The notes: generated from the sequence alone by a model not told the origin. A DNA stretch of 53,435 nucleotides from Glaciihabitans sp. (GCA_025464095.1 JAODMF010000006.1:1-53435), one strand, 5' to 3'. Positions 16,169-25,131 are shown, counted from the stretch's first letter. Numbers and translations: made by a program.

Positions 16169-17596
16169 ATGGCGAGCGCAACGGCAAAGAGAGCGGCAAC
16201 GCTTCCCACGACCGTGTCCGCAGCGCGTTCAGCGGCGAGCCGCCGGTCCAGCTATCGTCGACGCGCCATCCGCTCTGACCTGCTCGTTATCGGCTTCTGG
16301 GCATCCGGAGCGCTCGCGGCCGCGCTCTACCTCCTCACCGGCGGCGCGAAGCTCTTCTCGACGCCCGCCGCCATCGTTACCAGTCTTGGCATCGTGACCG
16401 GCCTGATCGGTACGGACTTCATCCTCGCGATGCTCGTTCTGGCGGCCCGCGTGCCCGCGATCGACAGCGCGATCGGGCACGACAGGGCAATGGCCCTGCA
16501 TCGTGCGCTCGGCAAGCCGGCGCTGTACCTCATCCTGGCGCACGCTGTGCTGCTGCTGCTGGGGTACGCGGCTACCGCGCACGTCGACCTTGTGGCACAA
16601 ACCGTGTCGCTGTGGAACACCCCCGACATGCCGATCGCGTTTCTCGGGACCGGCCTGTTGATCGCCGTCGTCGTGACCTCACTGGTCGCGGTGCGCCGCA
16701 AGTTCAGCTACGAGGCTTGGCACATCGTGCACCTCCTGAGCTACGCCGCCGTGTTGTTCGCGCTTCCGCACCAGTTGAGCGTCGGCGGTGTGCTCGCGCA
16801 GGGAACCGCACAGCGGGTGTACTGGATTGCGCTCTACGTTCTCGCGCTTGGTTCGATCATCACCTTCCGCTTTGTCGAACCCGTTGTCTCGACCCTCCGT
16901 CACCGGCTGCGAGTCGATCTTGTCGAAAAAATCGCACCGGGCGTCGTCTCGATCCACCTCCGGGGGAACTCGCTCCGCGCCCTCGAATCGTCGGGCGGGC
17001 AGTTCTTCGTCTGGCGGTTCTGGACCCCTCGCACCTGGTGGCACGCGCATCCGATCTCATTGTCTGCCGTACCGACGGACTCGGCGGCGCGCATCACCGT
17101 GCGTGATCTGGGTACCGGCAGCAAACAGCTGGGCAGAGTGCCCCGCGGCACCTTCGTCAGTTTTGAGGGACCGTACGGCCTGTTCACGGATGCTGCCCGC
17201 ACCGCCCCGAAGCTCGCCATCATCGCGGCTGGCATCGGCATCACGCCCGTTCGCGCCCTGCTGGAGCACTCCACGCTCGGGCCGGGTGAGGCAACGATCC
17301 TGCTTCGCGCGTCTACCGAGGACGAAACCTACCTCTGGGACGAGATGCAGGAACTGGCAACGAGCAAGGGGGCGAAGCTGTACACGACCATCGGTCCGCG
17401 TTCGCGCCGCGCCCCCCAGTGGATGGCCTCGGCCGATGCCTCACGCGGCGTGACCCTGCGCTCCATCTTCCCCTGGCTCAACGACTCGGATGTCTTCATC
17501 TGCGGCCCGCAGGCATGGACGGACCTCGTGGAAGCGGAGGTGCTCCGATCGGGCATCAACGCCCACCAGGTACACACAGAAAGGTTCGACTGGTGA
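16169..17596 (+). CDS. Ferric-reductase-like membrane flavocytochrome
   Basis: 475 residues. The N-terminal half has about six membrane helices with histidines suited to bind haem b (His111 and His125; His185, His188 and His201). The C-terminal half is a ferredoxin-NADP reductase-like module with FAD site HPISLSAVP, NAD(P)-binding AAGIGITPVRALLE and the late ICGPQAW motif. Such proteins pass electrons from cytoplasmic NAD(P)H across the membrane. The following two genes, a secreted FMN-binding protein and ApbE, suggest the acceptor is an extracytoplasmic flavinylated domain. Its stop overlaps the next start in a GTGA. Confidence 0.88.
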   Translation: MASATAKRAATLPTTVSAARSAASRRSSYRRRAIRSDLLVIGFWASGALAAALYLLTGGAKLFSTPAAIVTSLGIVTGLIGTDFILAMLVLAARVPAIDSAIGHDRAMALHRALGKPALYLILAHAVLLLLGYAATAHVDLVAQTVSLWNTPDMPIAFLGTGLLIAVVVTSLVAVRRKFSYEAWHIVHLLSYAAVLFALPHQLSVGGVLAQGTAQRVYWIALYVLALGSIITFRFVEPVVSTLRHRLRVDLVEKIAPGVVSIHLRGNSLRALESSGGQFFVWRFWTPRTWWHAHPISLSAVPTDSAARITVRDLGTGSKQLGRVPRGTFVSFEGPYGLFTDAARTAPKLAIIAAGIGITPVRALLEHSTLGPGEATILLRASTEDETYLWDEMQELATSKGAKLYTTIGPRSRRAPQWMASADASRGVTLRSIFPWLNDSDVFICGPQAWTDLVEAEVLRSGINAHQVHTERFDW

Positions 17597-18105
17597 AAAC
17601 TCGCACCGTACTCGGCAGTATCTTCGCATCAATCGCCGTTCTCGTTATCGGATGGCAGGCCGGAAATGCGGCCACCATCGCCGCCAGCCAGGCCAGCGCC
17701 AGCGCCACCACGGGTGGTGCGACCGGCGCTGCGTCCACCGACTCGACAGCCGGCTCCACAACCAGTTCCACCGGGTCCACGAGCTCGAAATCGAAGTCGA
17801 CCTCGTCGTCCTCGAGCGCCTCGTCGAAGGACGGCACCTACAACGGCACGACGGTTCAAACCGAATTCGGGCCGATGCAGGTGGCTATCGTCGTTTCCAA
17901 CGGCAAGATCAGTGACGTAAAACCCCTGCAACTGACAAATGCGGACGGCCGTTCGCAGCAGATCAGCAACTACGCCGTGCCCATCCTTCGATCCGAGGTG
18001 CTCTCTGCGCAGTCGGCGAAGGTCGCGAGCGTCGGCGGGGCGACCTACACGTCAGACGGTTACCTGCAGTCGCTCCAGTCGGCGATCGACAAGGCCGGAC
18101 TGTAA
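17593..18105 (+). CDS. Secreted FMN-binding domain protein
   Basis: 170 residues from a GTG at 17593 that overlaps the upstream stop. An N-terminal signal or anchor segment (about 5-28) is followed by a Ser/Thr/Gly-rich linker (29-78) and an FMN-binding domain. The flavinylation motif is GGATYTSDGY, with Thr151 as the predicted residue to which ApbE attaches FMN by a phosphoester bond. Translational coupling to the flavocytochrome and the ApbE gene 2 nt downstream make a self-contained flavinylated electron-transfer unit acting outside the membrane. Confidence 0.88.
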   Translation: MKTRTVLGSIFASIAVLVIGWQAGNAATIAASQASASATTGGATGAASTDSTAGSTTSSTGSTSSKSKSTSSSSSASSKDGTYNGTTVQTEFGPMQVAIVVSNGKISDVKPLQLTNADGRSQQISNYAVPILRSEVLSAQSAKVASVGGATYTSDGYLQSLQSAIDKAGL

Positions 18106-18107
18106 CC

Positions 18108-18872
18108 ATGCGCCACGTATTTCCGACGATGGGCACGGTCGTGTCGTTGGAAATCGAGGGGACTGGCGATCAGGAGGCCGTCGTGCTCGAGGTGACGGGC
18201 ATTTTCCGGCGATACGACGAGCGGTTCAGCCTCTACTCCCCGACATCGGAACTCAGCCGGATCGCGTCGGGGGCGTTGCGCCTGACCGACGCGAGCGCGG
18301 AACTCACCGAGGTGTACGCAGCGAGCCTTGAATGGCGATCCGCGACGAGGGGGGCGTTCACCCCGCACCGTCCCGACGGCGTGCTCGACCTGTCGGGAAT
18401 CGTGAAGGCCTGGGCGATGGAGGAGGCGGCCTCACGCCTCAATGAGGAGCCTGAGGGTTCCTGGTGCCTCAACGTCGGCGGAGATGTGGCCACCGGCGGG
18501 AAGCCGGCAGTTCCGTGGGTCGTCGGCATCGTCGACCCGAGCGACCGGGCGCAACTGCTTGCGACGGTGACGCTCCCGGCAGGCCGTCGGGCTGCCGCGA
18601 CATCCGGAATCTCCGAGCGCGGGGAGCACATCTGGCTCGCCGACGCGACGGACTCGGCGCGGATCGTCCAGGCGACCGTCCTCGCCGACGACATCGTGAC
18701 CGCCGATGTGCTCGCGACGGCGATCATTTCCGGCGGCGGGCCTTTTCTGGACTTCGCCACCGAGCACTGGGCCGTCGACGTTCTCACTGTAGACGTCGAC
18801 GGCGAACTGCGCGCTACGCCCGGCATGCATCGTTCAATGGGGCTGAGCCGCCCCACCATCCTGGCGCCGTAG
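18108..18872 (+). CDS. apbE: FAD:protein FMN transferase
   Basis: 254-residue ApbE. It splits FAD and attaches FMN to a threonine or serine of extracytoplasmic flavoproteins. Seen are the start FPTMGTVVSLEI, the conserved LSGIVKAWAM, LNVGGDVATGG, ATSGISERG and the Mg-binding TADVLATAI. It lacks an obvious export signal, unlike the lipoprotein ApbE of many Gram-negatives. The gene starts 2 nt after its likely substrate. Confidence 0.92.
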   Translation: MRHVFPTMGTVVSLEIEGTGDQEAVVLEVTGIFRRYDERFSLYSPTSELSRIASGALRLTDASAELTEVYAASLEWRSATRGAFTPHRPDGVLDLSGIVKAWAMEEAASRLNEEPEGSWCLNVGGDVATGGKPAVPWVVGIVDPSDRAQLLATVTLPAGRRAAATSGISERGEHIWLADATDSARIVQATVLADDIVTADVLATAIISGGGPFLDFATEHWAVDVLTVDVDGELRATPGMHRSMGLSRPTILAP

Positions 18873-18900
18873 CTACGAGGCACCACCGAGGCGGAGCGAG

Positions 18901-19288
18901 GCAAACGGGCCGACCGTACGCCGGGTTCTGTCCCGACACCACCGGATATTTCACCGATGGCGTCATCGACGGTCATCTATCTACGATGTACGTTGCCGCA
19001 CACCTCTAGCGGTCTACCCGGGAACTGGGCGAGCAGCCTTAAACGTTCCCTGTCTGACCTTGCTCCGGACGAGGTTTACCCAGCGAGCCCGATCACTCGG
19101 GCCCCTGGTGGTCTCTTACACCACCGTTTCACCCTTACCCCGGGCCGAAGCCCGTGGCGGTCTGCTTTCTGTTGCACTTTCTCGCGGATTGCTCCGGGTG
19201 GGTGTTACCCACCGTCCTGCTCTGTGGAGCCCGGACGTTCCTCGGTAGCTCTTGCGAGCTAACGCGACCGTCTCATCGACCCGTTTGC
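18901..19288 (-). ncRNA. rnpB: RNase P RNA (bacterial class A)
   Basis: On the minus strand the conserved 5' core GAGGAACGTCCGGGCTCC and the 3' core ACAGAACCCGGCGTACGG are both present about 300 nt apart. The ends pair as P1: 19276-19288 with 18901-18913, 13 bp including one G-U. The RNA is the catalytic subunit that matures tRNA 5' ends. The proposed 5' end at 19288 lies 7 nt after a TAGGCT -10 box. It converges with apbE and lies just downstream of the zinc-ribbon gene. Confidence 0.95.
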
Positions 19289-19295
19289 AGGGACG

Positions 19296-19301
19296 AGCCT
19301 A
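19296..19301 (-). promoter_or_regulatory. -10 box TAGGCT of rnpB
   Basis: On the minus strand TAGGCT is followed by 7 nt and the first base of the P1 stem of RNase P RNA. The only -35-like hexamer, CTGACT, is 20 nt upstream. Confidence 0.5.
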
Positions 19302-19323
19302 CCGGGTGCGACGGGGCGATGAG

Positions 19324-20064
19324 TCAGAGGCCGGACTCCGCCGTGCGCACGAGGATGGCGCTCGAGTCAGGGCAGAGCAGAACCTCGTCCGGAGCTGCCG
19401 CGCGAATGACCACCATGTCTGACTGGTTGAGCGCGACGCCGCTCGCGAGGGAGACTCCCCCGCGCAGCAGGGAGGCACCGGCCCCGTAGCGGTCGCGCTG
19501 CTTCTCGTAGAGGGCAAGCAGGTCTGTCGGCACCTTCGCGGCAATGGTGGAGCGGTTCGCGGTTGCGTTGCTGCGCTCCGCGTCGATCTCCTTCATCGCC
19601 GCGTCCCGCGCGGCCTCGGCCTCGGCGATCTTCCCGCTGAGAGCCGCCAGCTGCGTGGCTGTCGCGGCAACGATGGCGTTCTGCTCTTCCACACGCTCCA
19701 TCACCGTGAGTTCGATCTCCTCGAGATCGAGTTGACGCTTGTGGAGGGCGGCAATTTCCTGTTCGAAGGCGGCGACATCCTTCACGGACGAAGTCGACTG
19801 CAGCCGCTCGCGGTCGCGGGCGATGCGTGCCTCGACGATGGCGACATCGGACTCCACGCGGCTCAACTCGAGCCGGGCGTCTTCGAGGGCACCACTCTGC
19901 TCGGCCTGCGCGAGCACGAGCGCCGCGGACTCGCTCGCCAGCCCCTGCAGCACGGCGTGCTCCGGCAGGCTCTTCGCGCGGTAGGCGAGCTGCTGCAGCT
20001 TGGTGTCGAGCGCCTGCAGGTCAAGAAGCAGCGCCTGGTCGTCTGGACTGGCTGTGAGGGCCAT
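19324..20064 (-). CDS. Coiled-coil protein with degenerate C4 zinc ribbon
   Basis: 246 residues. Most of the protein (about 20-180) is a long heptad-rich coiled-coil hairpin as in the zf-RING_7/CT398-like bacterial proteins. The C-terminal domain aligns with the usual C4 zinc ribbon but keeps only one cysteine: where homologues have CGGC it reads RGGVSLASGVAL, and the second knuckle is LLCPDSSAILVRT. Zinc binding is therefore unlikely. The gene follows the Nif3-like gene by 38 nt and precedes rnpB, the order common in actinobacteria. The exact role of the family is unsettled. Confidence 0.85.
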   Translation of the reverse strand: MALTASPDDQALLLDLQALDTKLQQLAYRAKSLPEHAVLQGLASESAALVLAQAEQSGALEDARLELSRVESDVAIVEARIARDRERLQSTSSVKDVAAFEQEIAALHKRQLDLEEIELTVMERVEEQNAIVAATATQLAALSGKIAEAEAARDAAMKEIDAERSNATANRSTIAAKVPTDLLALYEKQRDRYGAGASLLRGGVSLASGVALNQSDMVVIRAAAPDEVLLCPDSSAILVRTAESGL

Positions 20065-20102
20065 GGATGTCTACCTGTTCTCTTGGAGCTGTTGCGTGGG
20101 AG

Positions 20103-20921
20103 TCACTGTACGACGACGAAGTCCCACGGATCGGTGCGCAGGTCGCTCACGGTGACGTCGAGGTCGGGAAGGGCTTCGCGCAGCTGCTCCGCGGCAACCG
20201 TCAGCCATAGCCACTCGCTGGCCCAGTGCGAAACGTCGATAAGGGCCGGGCCACCGGCAACTCGCGCATTTTCGCGCGATTCGGACGCCGGATGATGGCG
20301 CAGGTCGGAGGTGATGTACACGTCTGACCGCAGGACGGCTGGCTCGCGCAGAAGCGAGTCTCCCGCTCCCCCGCAGAGCGCCACCGTTGACACGACCCGG
20401 TCGTACTCTCCAGAGACGCGGATGCCGCCCGCCGTCGCGGGAAGCAACTCCCCCAGCTGCCGCGCGAGTCGGCCGAGCGTGGTCGGTTCCGTGAGCCGTC
20501 CGACCCGTCCGATTCCCCGGTCGGGAGTGGTTCCCGCGGTGATCGGACGCACGGAGCTGAGGCCAAGCGCCGCGGCGAAGACGGCTGAAGTACCGGTCTC
20601 CACGACATCCGCGTTGGTGTGGGCGGCCAGCAGCGCACAATTGCCGCGGATGAGGCGCGAGACAACGGCACCCTTGTACCGGTCCTCGGCGACAGATGTC
20701 ACGCCACGCAGCAGGAGGGGGTGGTGAACGAGGAGCAGGTCCGCATTGGTCGAGAGCGCCTCATCCGCCGTGTCGAGAACGGCATCGACCGCGAGATGGA
20801 TGCGGGAAACCCCTGACGTCGGATCCCCGGCCAACAGGCCCGGCGCATCCCACGCCTCAGCACCCGAAGAAGGCCAGAGAGCCTCCGCGACGGCGACGAC
20901 ATCGGCAACGGTTGGGGACAC
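20103..20921 (-). CDS. Nif3-like dinuclear metal-centre protein
   Basis: 272 residues of the NIF3/YbgI family, hexameric ring proteins with a dinuclear metal site and debated enzymatic role (annotated in some genomes as GTP cyclohydrolase I type 2). Metal-ligand motifs are LLLVHHPLL (His66, His67), AAHTNAD (His101, Asp105) and VSHWASEWL near the C-terminus. The start is GTG 20921 with TAGACT 6 nt before it; that hexamer includes the stop codon of the upstream permease gene. It is probably transcribed with the zinc-ribbon gene. Confidence 0.9.
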   Translation of the reverse strand: MSPTVADVVAVAEALWPSSGAEAWDAPGLLAGDPTSGVSRIHLAVDAVLDTADEALSTNADLLLVHHPLLLRGVTSVAEDRYKGAVVSRLIRGNCALLAAHTNADVVETGTSAVFAAALGLSSVRPITAGTTPDRGIGRVGRLTEPTTLGRLARQLGELLPATAGGIRVSGEYDRVVSTVALCGGAGDSLLREPAVLRSDVYITSDLRHHPASESRENARVAGGPALIDVSHWASEWLWLTVAAEQLREALPDLDVTVSDLRTDPWDFVVVQ

Positions 20922-20927
20922 CCGCCC

Positions 20928-20933
20928 AGTCTA
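20928..20933 (-). promoter_or_regulatory. -10 box TAGACT for leaderless Nif3-like gene
   Basis: Minus-strand TAGACT is followed by 6 nt and the GTG at 20921. Its first three bases are the TAG stop of the preceding permease gene. Confidence 0.5.
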
Positions 20934-23900
20934 TTCGGGCGCGCGCTCCGCGCTTTCCTGCCTGCGGATGGCCGGAACTCCCGCGACGACGGGGACGATG
21001 AGGCCAAGCACGAGTGCGACCAGAACGCCGAGGTCCGTACCCGCCACCTCGCCTGTCAATGGGATGCCGAGAGCCGTGAACAGGTAGCCCTCCCAACCGA
21101 GTCCAGCCACCGTCGCGCTCGTCAGCCCCAGGCCGATGATCGTGATCACGACCAGTGCAATCAGGTTGACCCATCGCACGTCGGCGTAAACGCCACCGCG
21201 GCGCAGCAGCGAAACGGAATCGAAGCGGCGATTGCGAATCATCATCTCGGCGGCGAAGATGCCTGCCCACGCTGCGATCGGCACCGCGAGCGTCGTCGCG
21301 AAGTCACGAAACAGCGACGTGAAGTCGGTCACGGTGAGCGCCAGCCCGGCGGCGATGGCCAGGAGCAGAACGCCTGTGGCCACAACCGAGAGCGGGCGCT
21401 TGAGGTTCAGGCCAGTCGCCTGCAGCGCAAAGCCAGCCGAGTAGACCGAGATCACCACGCCGGAGAGCAGGCTGAGAACGGTCGCCAGCACCAGCGGCAC
21501 CGGATACCAGACCGGCAGCAGGCGGCCGAGCTGGTCCATCGGGTTGGCGAGGAGGCCAGCCGCGATCCGCGGGTCGGATGCGGCGAGCACCGCACCGTAG
21601 GCGATGAGCAGGAAGCTCGGCAACGCCGTACCGAACGTCGCCCACAGCATCGAGCCGCCACCGGAGGACCCCGGGCGCTGGTAGCGGGCGAGGTCCGCAC
21701 TGCTGTTCGCCCAGACGAGCCCGACGAAGCTGAATACGAGCACTCCGCCGGTCACGACCAGGATCCAGGGGCCGTCGCCCACCGTGAGTGCCGTGGGAAA
21801 GCTGACCCAATGCCACGTCAGCGCGACGAAGCCAATGCCGAGCACGGCCGCGACGACGCTGATGGCGAGCTGGATGCGAGCGATGAGCCCGTAGCCGAAG
21901 AAGGCGATGACTGCCGCGAGTAAGAATCCGACGACGACTATTGCCAGCGTCAATTGCTGCTGGGTCAGGCCACCGGAGAAGGACGCGCCGGTGAGGATGC
22001 TCGCGGCCCCGCTGCCGAGCACCCACAACAGTACGGCGCCCCAGAACAAGCGACTGACGAGCCCGAAGATCGCCGGAAGCACGTTGCCCGTTACGCCGAA
22101 GGTCGCACGGGAGATGACCATCGTCGGCATTCCGCTGCGTTTCCCCGCCAGAGTGCCGAGTCCGAGGGGCAGGAATGACAGGGCCACACCCGCCAACGTT
22201 GCGACGATCGACTGCCGAAGGCTCATGCCGAGAGCGAAAACAAGTCCGCCGAACCCGACACTCACCACGGAAGCGTTTGTTGCGAACCACATCCAGAACA
22301 GCCGTGCGGCCCGCCCGACCCGCTGGTCCAGCGGCGTCGGCTCCAAGCCGACCGGCTCGACGACGAATGCTCTCGGATGCGCCGCAATAACCGGCTCCGC
22401 GGCTATCGCCGCGGCGACGGGCGCATCGACTTCCGCCTGCTCCGTAAGGGAGTCAGCCGGGAGGACTGGCTCGAAGTTCGGGTCAGACTCAGGTGTTTCG
22501 GTTCCGGCCGCGGCGCCTGTCAATGTCAGGTCGGCGCGGCCCGAGACGAAAGGGAATGGAGCCGCCTCGTCTGCGGGGGGCGGAGCGGATGCCGTCGTCG
22601 GCACCGGACCATCCACGGGCAGGCTGGGCGGAACATCCGGGATCTCACTCGGCGGCAGCACCTCGGTGGGCGGGGGCTGCACGGCTGCCGGCGCAGGCGC
22701 CTGCGAGTCGGCGCCCAACGGCGCGAAGTCGCCGAAGGGAGCGGGGGCGCTCTCGGCCGGCTGCTCACCCGTCGATGACAGCGCGCCGAACAGCGAATCC
22801 ATCGTCGGGGGCTCATCGTCGGAGTGCTGCGCGGGCGAAGCGGGCTGCGGCACGGGCTCGGCGAACGGCGGTGGCGTGAACGGTGGTTGTGCGACGGGCT
22901 GCTGATCGACAGGCGGCGTTACGAACGCGGAACCATCGAATGCCGGGCTGTCGAACGGGCTGTCGAACGCGGAACCGTCGAAAGGTGCTGCCGCCGGTTC
23001 GGTCGGCTCCACCAGTGGCGGCGGAGCCAGGGGGAAGGACGGAATCGTGAAAGCCGGGTTGGAGAACGGGTCTGGCTCCGCGAACGGGTTTACGTCCGCC
23101 TCGCGCGCGGAATCGACGACCGTCTCGGTCTCCCCCTCGGGCTCGACGACAGGAGTCGCCGGCATCGCGAACGCGGACAGGTCGAACGGGTCCTGCTCGA
23201 CGGGTTGTGGCGCGGACGCCACGGGCTCTGCGGGAGGCTCGGGAAAGAAGTCGCTGAACGGGGCGGGTGGCACCGGATCGCTCCATGACGGCGCAGCGGC
23301 GGCGGGTGCGTCCCAGGCTGGCGCAGCGGGCTGCTCCGGCGCGGCATCCGAAGCCGGCTGGATCGGGTCGGAGCCCCACGGGGGTGCCGGAGCGGATGCC
23401 GGCGGCTCGACATTCCACGCTGGCGGCGGGATGGGTGAAGAAGCGGTCGGCTCGACCCACACGGGAGGCGCTGGTTGCTCCGGCGCTGCCGGCTGCTCCG
23501 GCTGCGCGTCCCAAGCTGGCGCAGCGGGCTGTTCTGGCTCGGCGTTCCAGGCTGCAGGTGCGGCCTGCTCTGGCTCGGCACTCCAAGCGGCAGGTGCGGC
23601 CTGCTCTGGCTCGGCATTCCACACGGGAGATGCGGCCTGCTCCGGCTCAGCGTTCCACGCGGGTGCTGGCGGTGTCTGCTCCGGCTGCGCATCCCAGGCG
23701 GGAGCGGCAGGCTGTGCCGGCTCGGCGTTCCACACGGGTGGTGCGGCCTGCTCCGGCTCAGCGTTCCAGGCGGGTGGTGCGGCCTGCTCTGGCTCGGCGT
23801 TCCAGGCGGGTGATGCGGCCTGCTCGGGCTCGGCATTCCACACGGCAGGTGCGGCCTGCTCCGGCTCGGCGTTCCACGCGGGTGGTGGCGCGGACTGCTC

Positions 23901-24944
23901 CTGCGCGACCTCCCAGGCGGGGACCACCGGATCCACAGGCGCTGCACTCGCTTCGTTCGCGGGCTCCTGTGGCTGCCATGCGGGTGCGGAATTCGGCGCC
24001 GCCGGCCAGGCGACGGGCTGGCCATCGAGGTTGTGGATTCTGTCGTCGGCACCGCTCAGCAGGTCTTCGAAGTTGGATCCATCGGTGTTCCGGGGGGACG
24101 AGGGTGCAAAATCGGCAGGCGCATCCGCGGTCGGCTCAAATGACTGCGGCTCGAATGGCTGCGGCTCGGCCGCCGGGGCCGCCGGAGGCGCGGCGGGCGC
24201 GGCGAAATCGTTCGGCACGATCGGCACGGATGACGTGTTCACGACGCCTTCGAACTCTGAGCGCACTTCTTCGACATGTGCGATCGCTTCGGGGGTGCCC
24301 TGGGCACGCATCGTGTTTTCCCAGTCCGCGAACGCCCGGGCTTCCTGCTCGCGCAAGGCGAGTTGCTGCTGGAGAGAGGCGAGAGCATCCAGCGTCCCAC
24401 CCGGCTTGTCGGTCTCCTGCTGCAGTGAAGTCTGCAGTTCTTCGTCGTCGAGCGATCGCCGCAGCGGGCGACCGTCCGGTGCGAAAACGGGCGGCTCTAC
24501 TGGCGGGTGGGCGATGGATGGCGCGTCAAAAGGCGGGTGAGGGCCGGGAGCCGGGCTGGCCGCTGAAGTCCGCGGAACCGACGACTCGTATCCCGGGGGC
24601 GGAGGAACGTCCGCCGCGGGCACGGTGGGCGCGGGCGCGCCGCGGTACGCATCCGGATCGATGGGCGCGCTGGGCACCGTGGCCGGCGGCGCGAAGTAGG
24701 AGGGTGGCGCGGCCTCCGGCGTTACCGGCGGCTGGGCCTCTGGCCGGATGATCGGGATCGGACCCGAGGCCACGCGAGCGAGTTCCGCTGCCATTGCGGC
24801 GGCGATATCGTCATCGTCAAAGATGCGGGATGCCGACTCGACGCTTTCGGCGTCACCTGTCGGCGGCGTATAGGTGGAGCGTCGCGGTCCGGGCGGCACG
24901 AACGGCACTTCCGGCCCGCCACTGCGCGTGTCGTCATCTGCCAT
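20931..24944 (-). CDS. NCS1-type permease with giant Pro/Ala-rich N-terminal extension
   Basis: 1337 residues. The last ~460 (about 870-1330) form a twelve-helix purine-cytosine permease (NCS1) domain with RLFWMWFATNAS at its entry and GTLAGKRSGMPTMVISR near the second helix. The preceding ~870 residues have no membrane helix and are almost wholly Pro, Ala, Glu and acidic, predicted disordered, with eleven 12-residue repeats of the form WNAEPEQAAPPA. NCS1 permeases are normally 420-550 residues. The ATG at 24944 is chosen over the TTG at 24950 because a TAGGAT box lies 6 nt before it. Repeat units differ mainly at third codon positions in this frame, supporting translation of the extension. 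Confidence 0.82.
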   Translation of the reverse strand: MADDDTRSGGPEVPFVPPGPRRSTYTPPTGDAESVESASRIFDDDDIAAAMAAELARVASGPIPIIRPEAQPPVTPEAAPPSYFAPPATVPSAPIDPDAYRGAPAPTVPAADVPPPPGYESSVPRTSAASPAPGPHPPFDAPSIAHPPVEPPVFAPDGRPLRRSLDDEELQTSLQQETDKPGGTLDALASLQQQLALREQEARAFADWENTMRAQGTPEAIAHVEEVRSEFEGVVNTSSVPIVPNDFAAPAAPPAAPAAEPQPFEPQSFEPTADAPADFAPSSPRNTDGSNFEDLLSGADDRIHNLDGQPVAWPAAPNSAPAWQPQEPANEASAAPVDPVVPAWEVAQEQSAPPPAWNAEPEQAAPAVWNAEPEQAASPAWNAEPEQAAPPAWNAEPEQAAPPVWNAEPAQPAAPAWDAQPEQTPPAPAWNAEPEQAASPVWNAEPEQAAPAAWSAEPEQAAPAAWNAEPEQPAAPAWDAQPEQPAAPEQPAPPVWVEPTASSPIPPPAWNVEPPASAPAPPWGSDPIQPASDAAPEQPAAPAWDAPAAAAPSWSDPVPPAPFSDFFPEPPAEPVASAPQPVEQDPFDLSAFAMPATPVVEPEGETETVVDSAREADVNPFAEPDPFSNPAFTIPSFPLAPPPLVEPTEPAAAPFDGSAFDSPFDSPAFDGSAFVTPPVDQQPVAQPPFTPPPFAEPVPQPASPAQHSDDEPPTMDSLFGALSSTGEQPAESAPAPFGDFAPLGADSQAPAPAAVQPPPTEVLPPSEIPDVPPSLPVDGPVPTTASAPPPADEAAPFPFVSGRADLTLTGAAAGTETPESDPNFEPVLPADSLTEQAEVDAPVAAAIAAEPVIAAHPRAFVVEPVGLEPTPLDQRVGRAARLFWMWFATNASVVSVGFGGLVFALGMSLRQSIVATLAGVALSFLPLGLGTLAGKRSGMPTMVISRATFGVTGNVLPAIFGLVSRLFWGAVLLWVLGSGAASILTGASFSGGLTQQQLTLAIVVVGFLLAAVIAFFGYGLIARIQLAISVVAAVLGIGFVALTWHWVSFPTALTVGDGPWILVVTGGVLVFSFVGLVWANSSADLARYQRPGSSGGGSMLWATFGTALPSFLLIAYGAVLAASDPRIAAGLLANPMDQLGRLLPVWYPVPLVLATVLSLLSGVVISVYSAGFALQATGLNLKRPLSVVATGVLLLAIAAGLALTVTDFTSLFRDFATTLAVPIAAWAGIFAAEMMIRNRRFDSVSLLRRGGVYADVRWVNLIALVVITIIGLGLTSATVAGLGWEGYLFTALGIPLTGEVAGTDLGVLVALVLGLIVPVVAGVPAIRRQESAERAPE
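23500..23890 (-). repeat. 36-bp coding tandem repeat (11 units) in permease extension
   Basis: Eleven consecutive ~36-bp units encode W-(N/D/S)-A-(E/Q)-P-(E/A)-Q plus a five-residue Pro/Ala linker, roughly residues 350-480. One unit is 39 bp. Differences between units are mostly synonymous on the minus strand. Confidence 0.85.
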
Positions 24945-24950
24945 GCCCAA

Positions 24951-24956
24951 ATCCTA
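24951..24956 (-). promoter_or_regulatory. -10 box TAGGAT for leaderless permease gene
   Basis: Minus-strand TAGGAT followed by 6 nt and the ATG at 24944. Confidence 0.5.
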
Positions 24957-25125
24957 CGGCGGATGCCCGGCTTTGCCACGCGGGACGAGCCGTTGGGGCC
25001 AGAGAAAGCCCAACCCAAAATGAGGGCCACAGTCCCCCGGCCGCGAACGCGGGGGTGAAAAGCACCATTTGTAAACACCGTGTGAAGAGTGCCGAGTTTC
25101 GCTCCGACCGACCCGCGCGCGCTCC

Positions 25126-25131
25126 TAAGAT
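25126..25131 (+). promoter_or_regulatory. -10 box TAAGAT for leaderless cytosine permease
   Basis: TAAGAT followed by 6 nt and the ATG at 25138. The leaderless arrangement leaves no room for a 5'UTR riboswitch. Confidence 0.55.

Noticed and set aside
23047..24540. 497-codon plus-strand frame rich in Ala, Gly, Ser and Cys
   Set aside because: Antisense to the permease tail repeats; third-position variation fits the minus-strand frame, so this is a shadow.
24957..25125. Riboswitch before the cytosine permease
   Set aside because: The -10 box 6 nt from the ATG implies a leaderless transcript, and no known aptamer core is seen.
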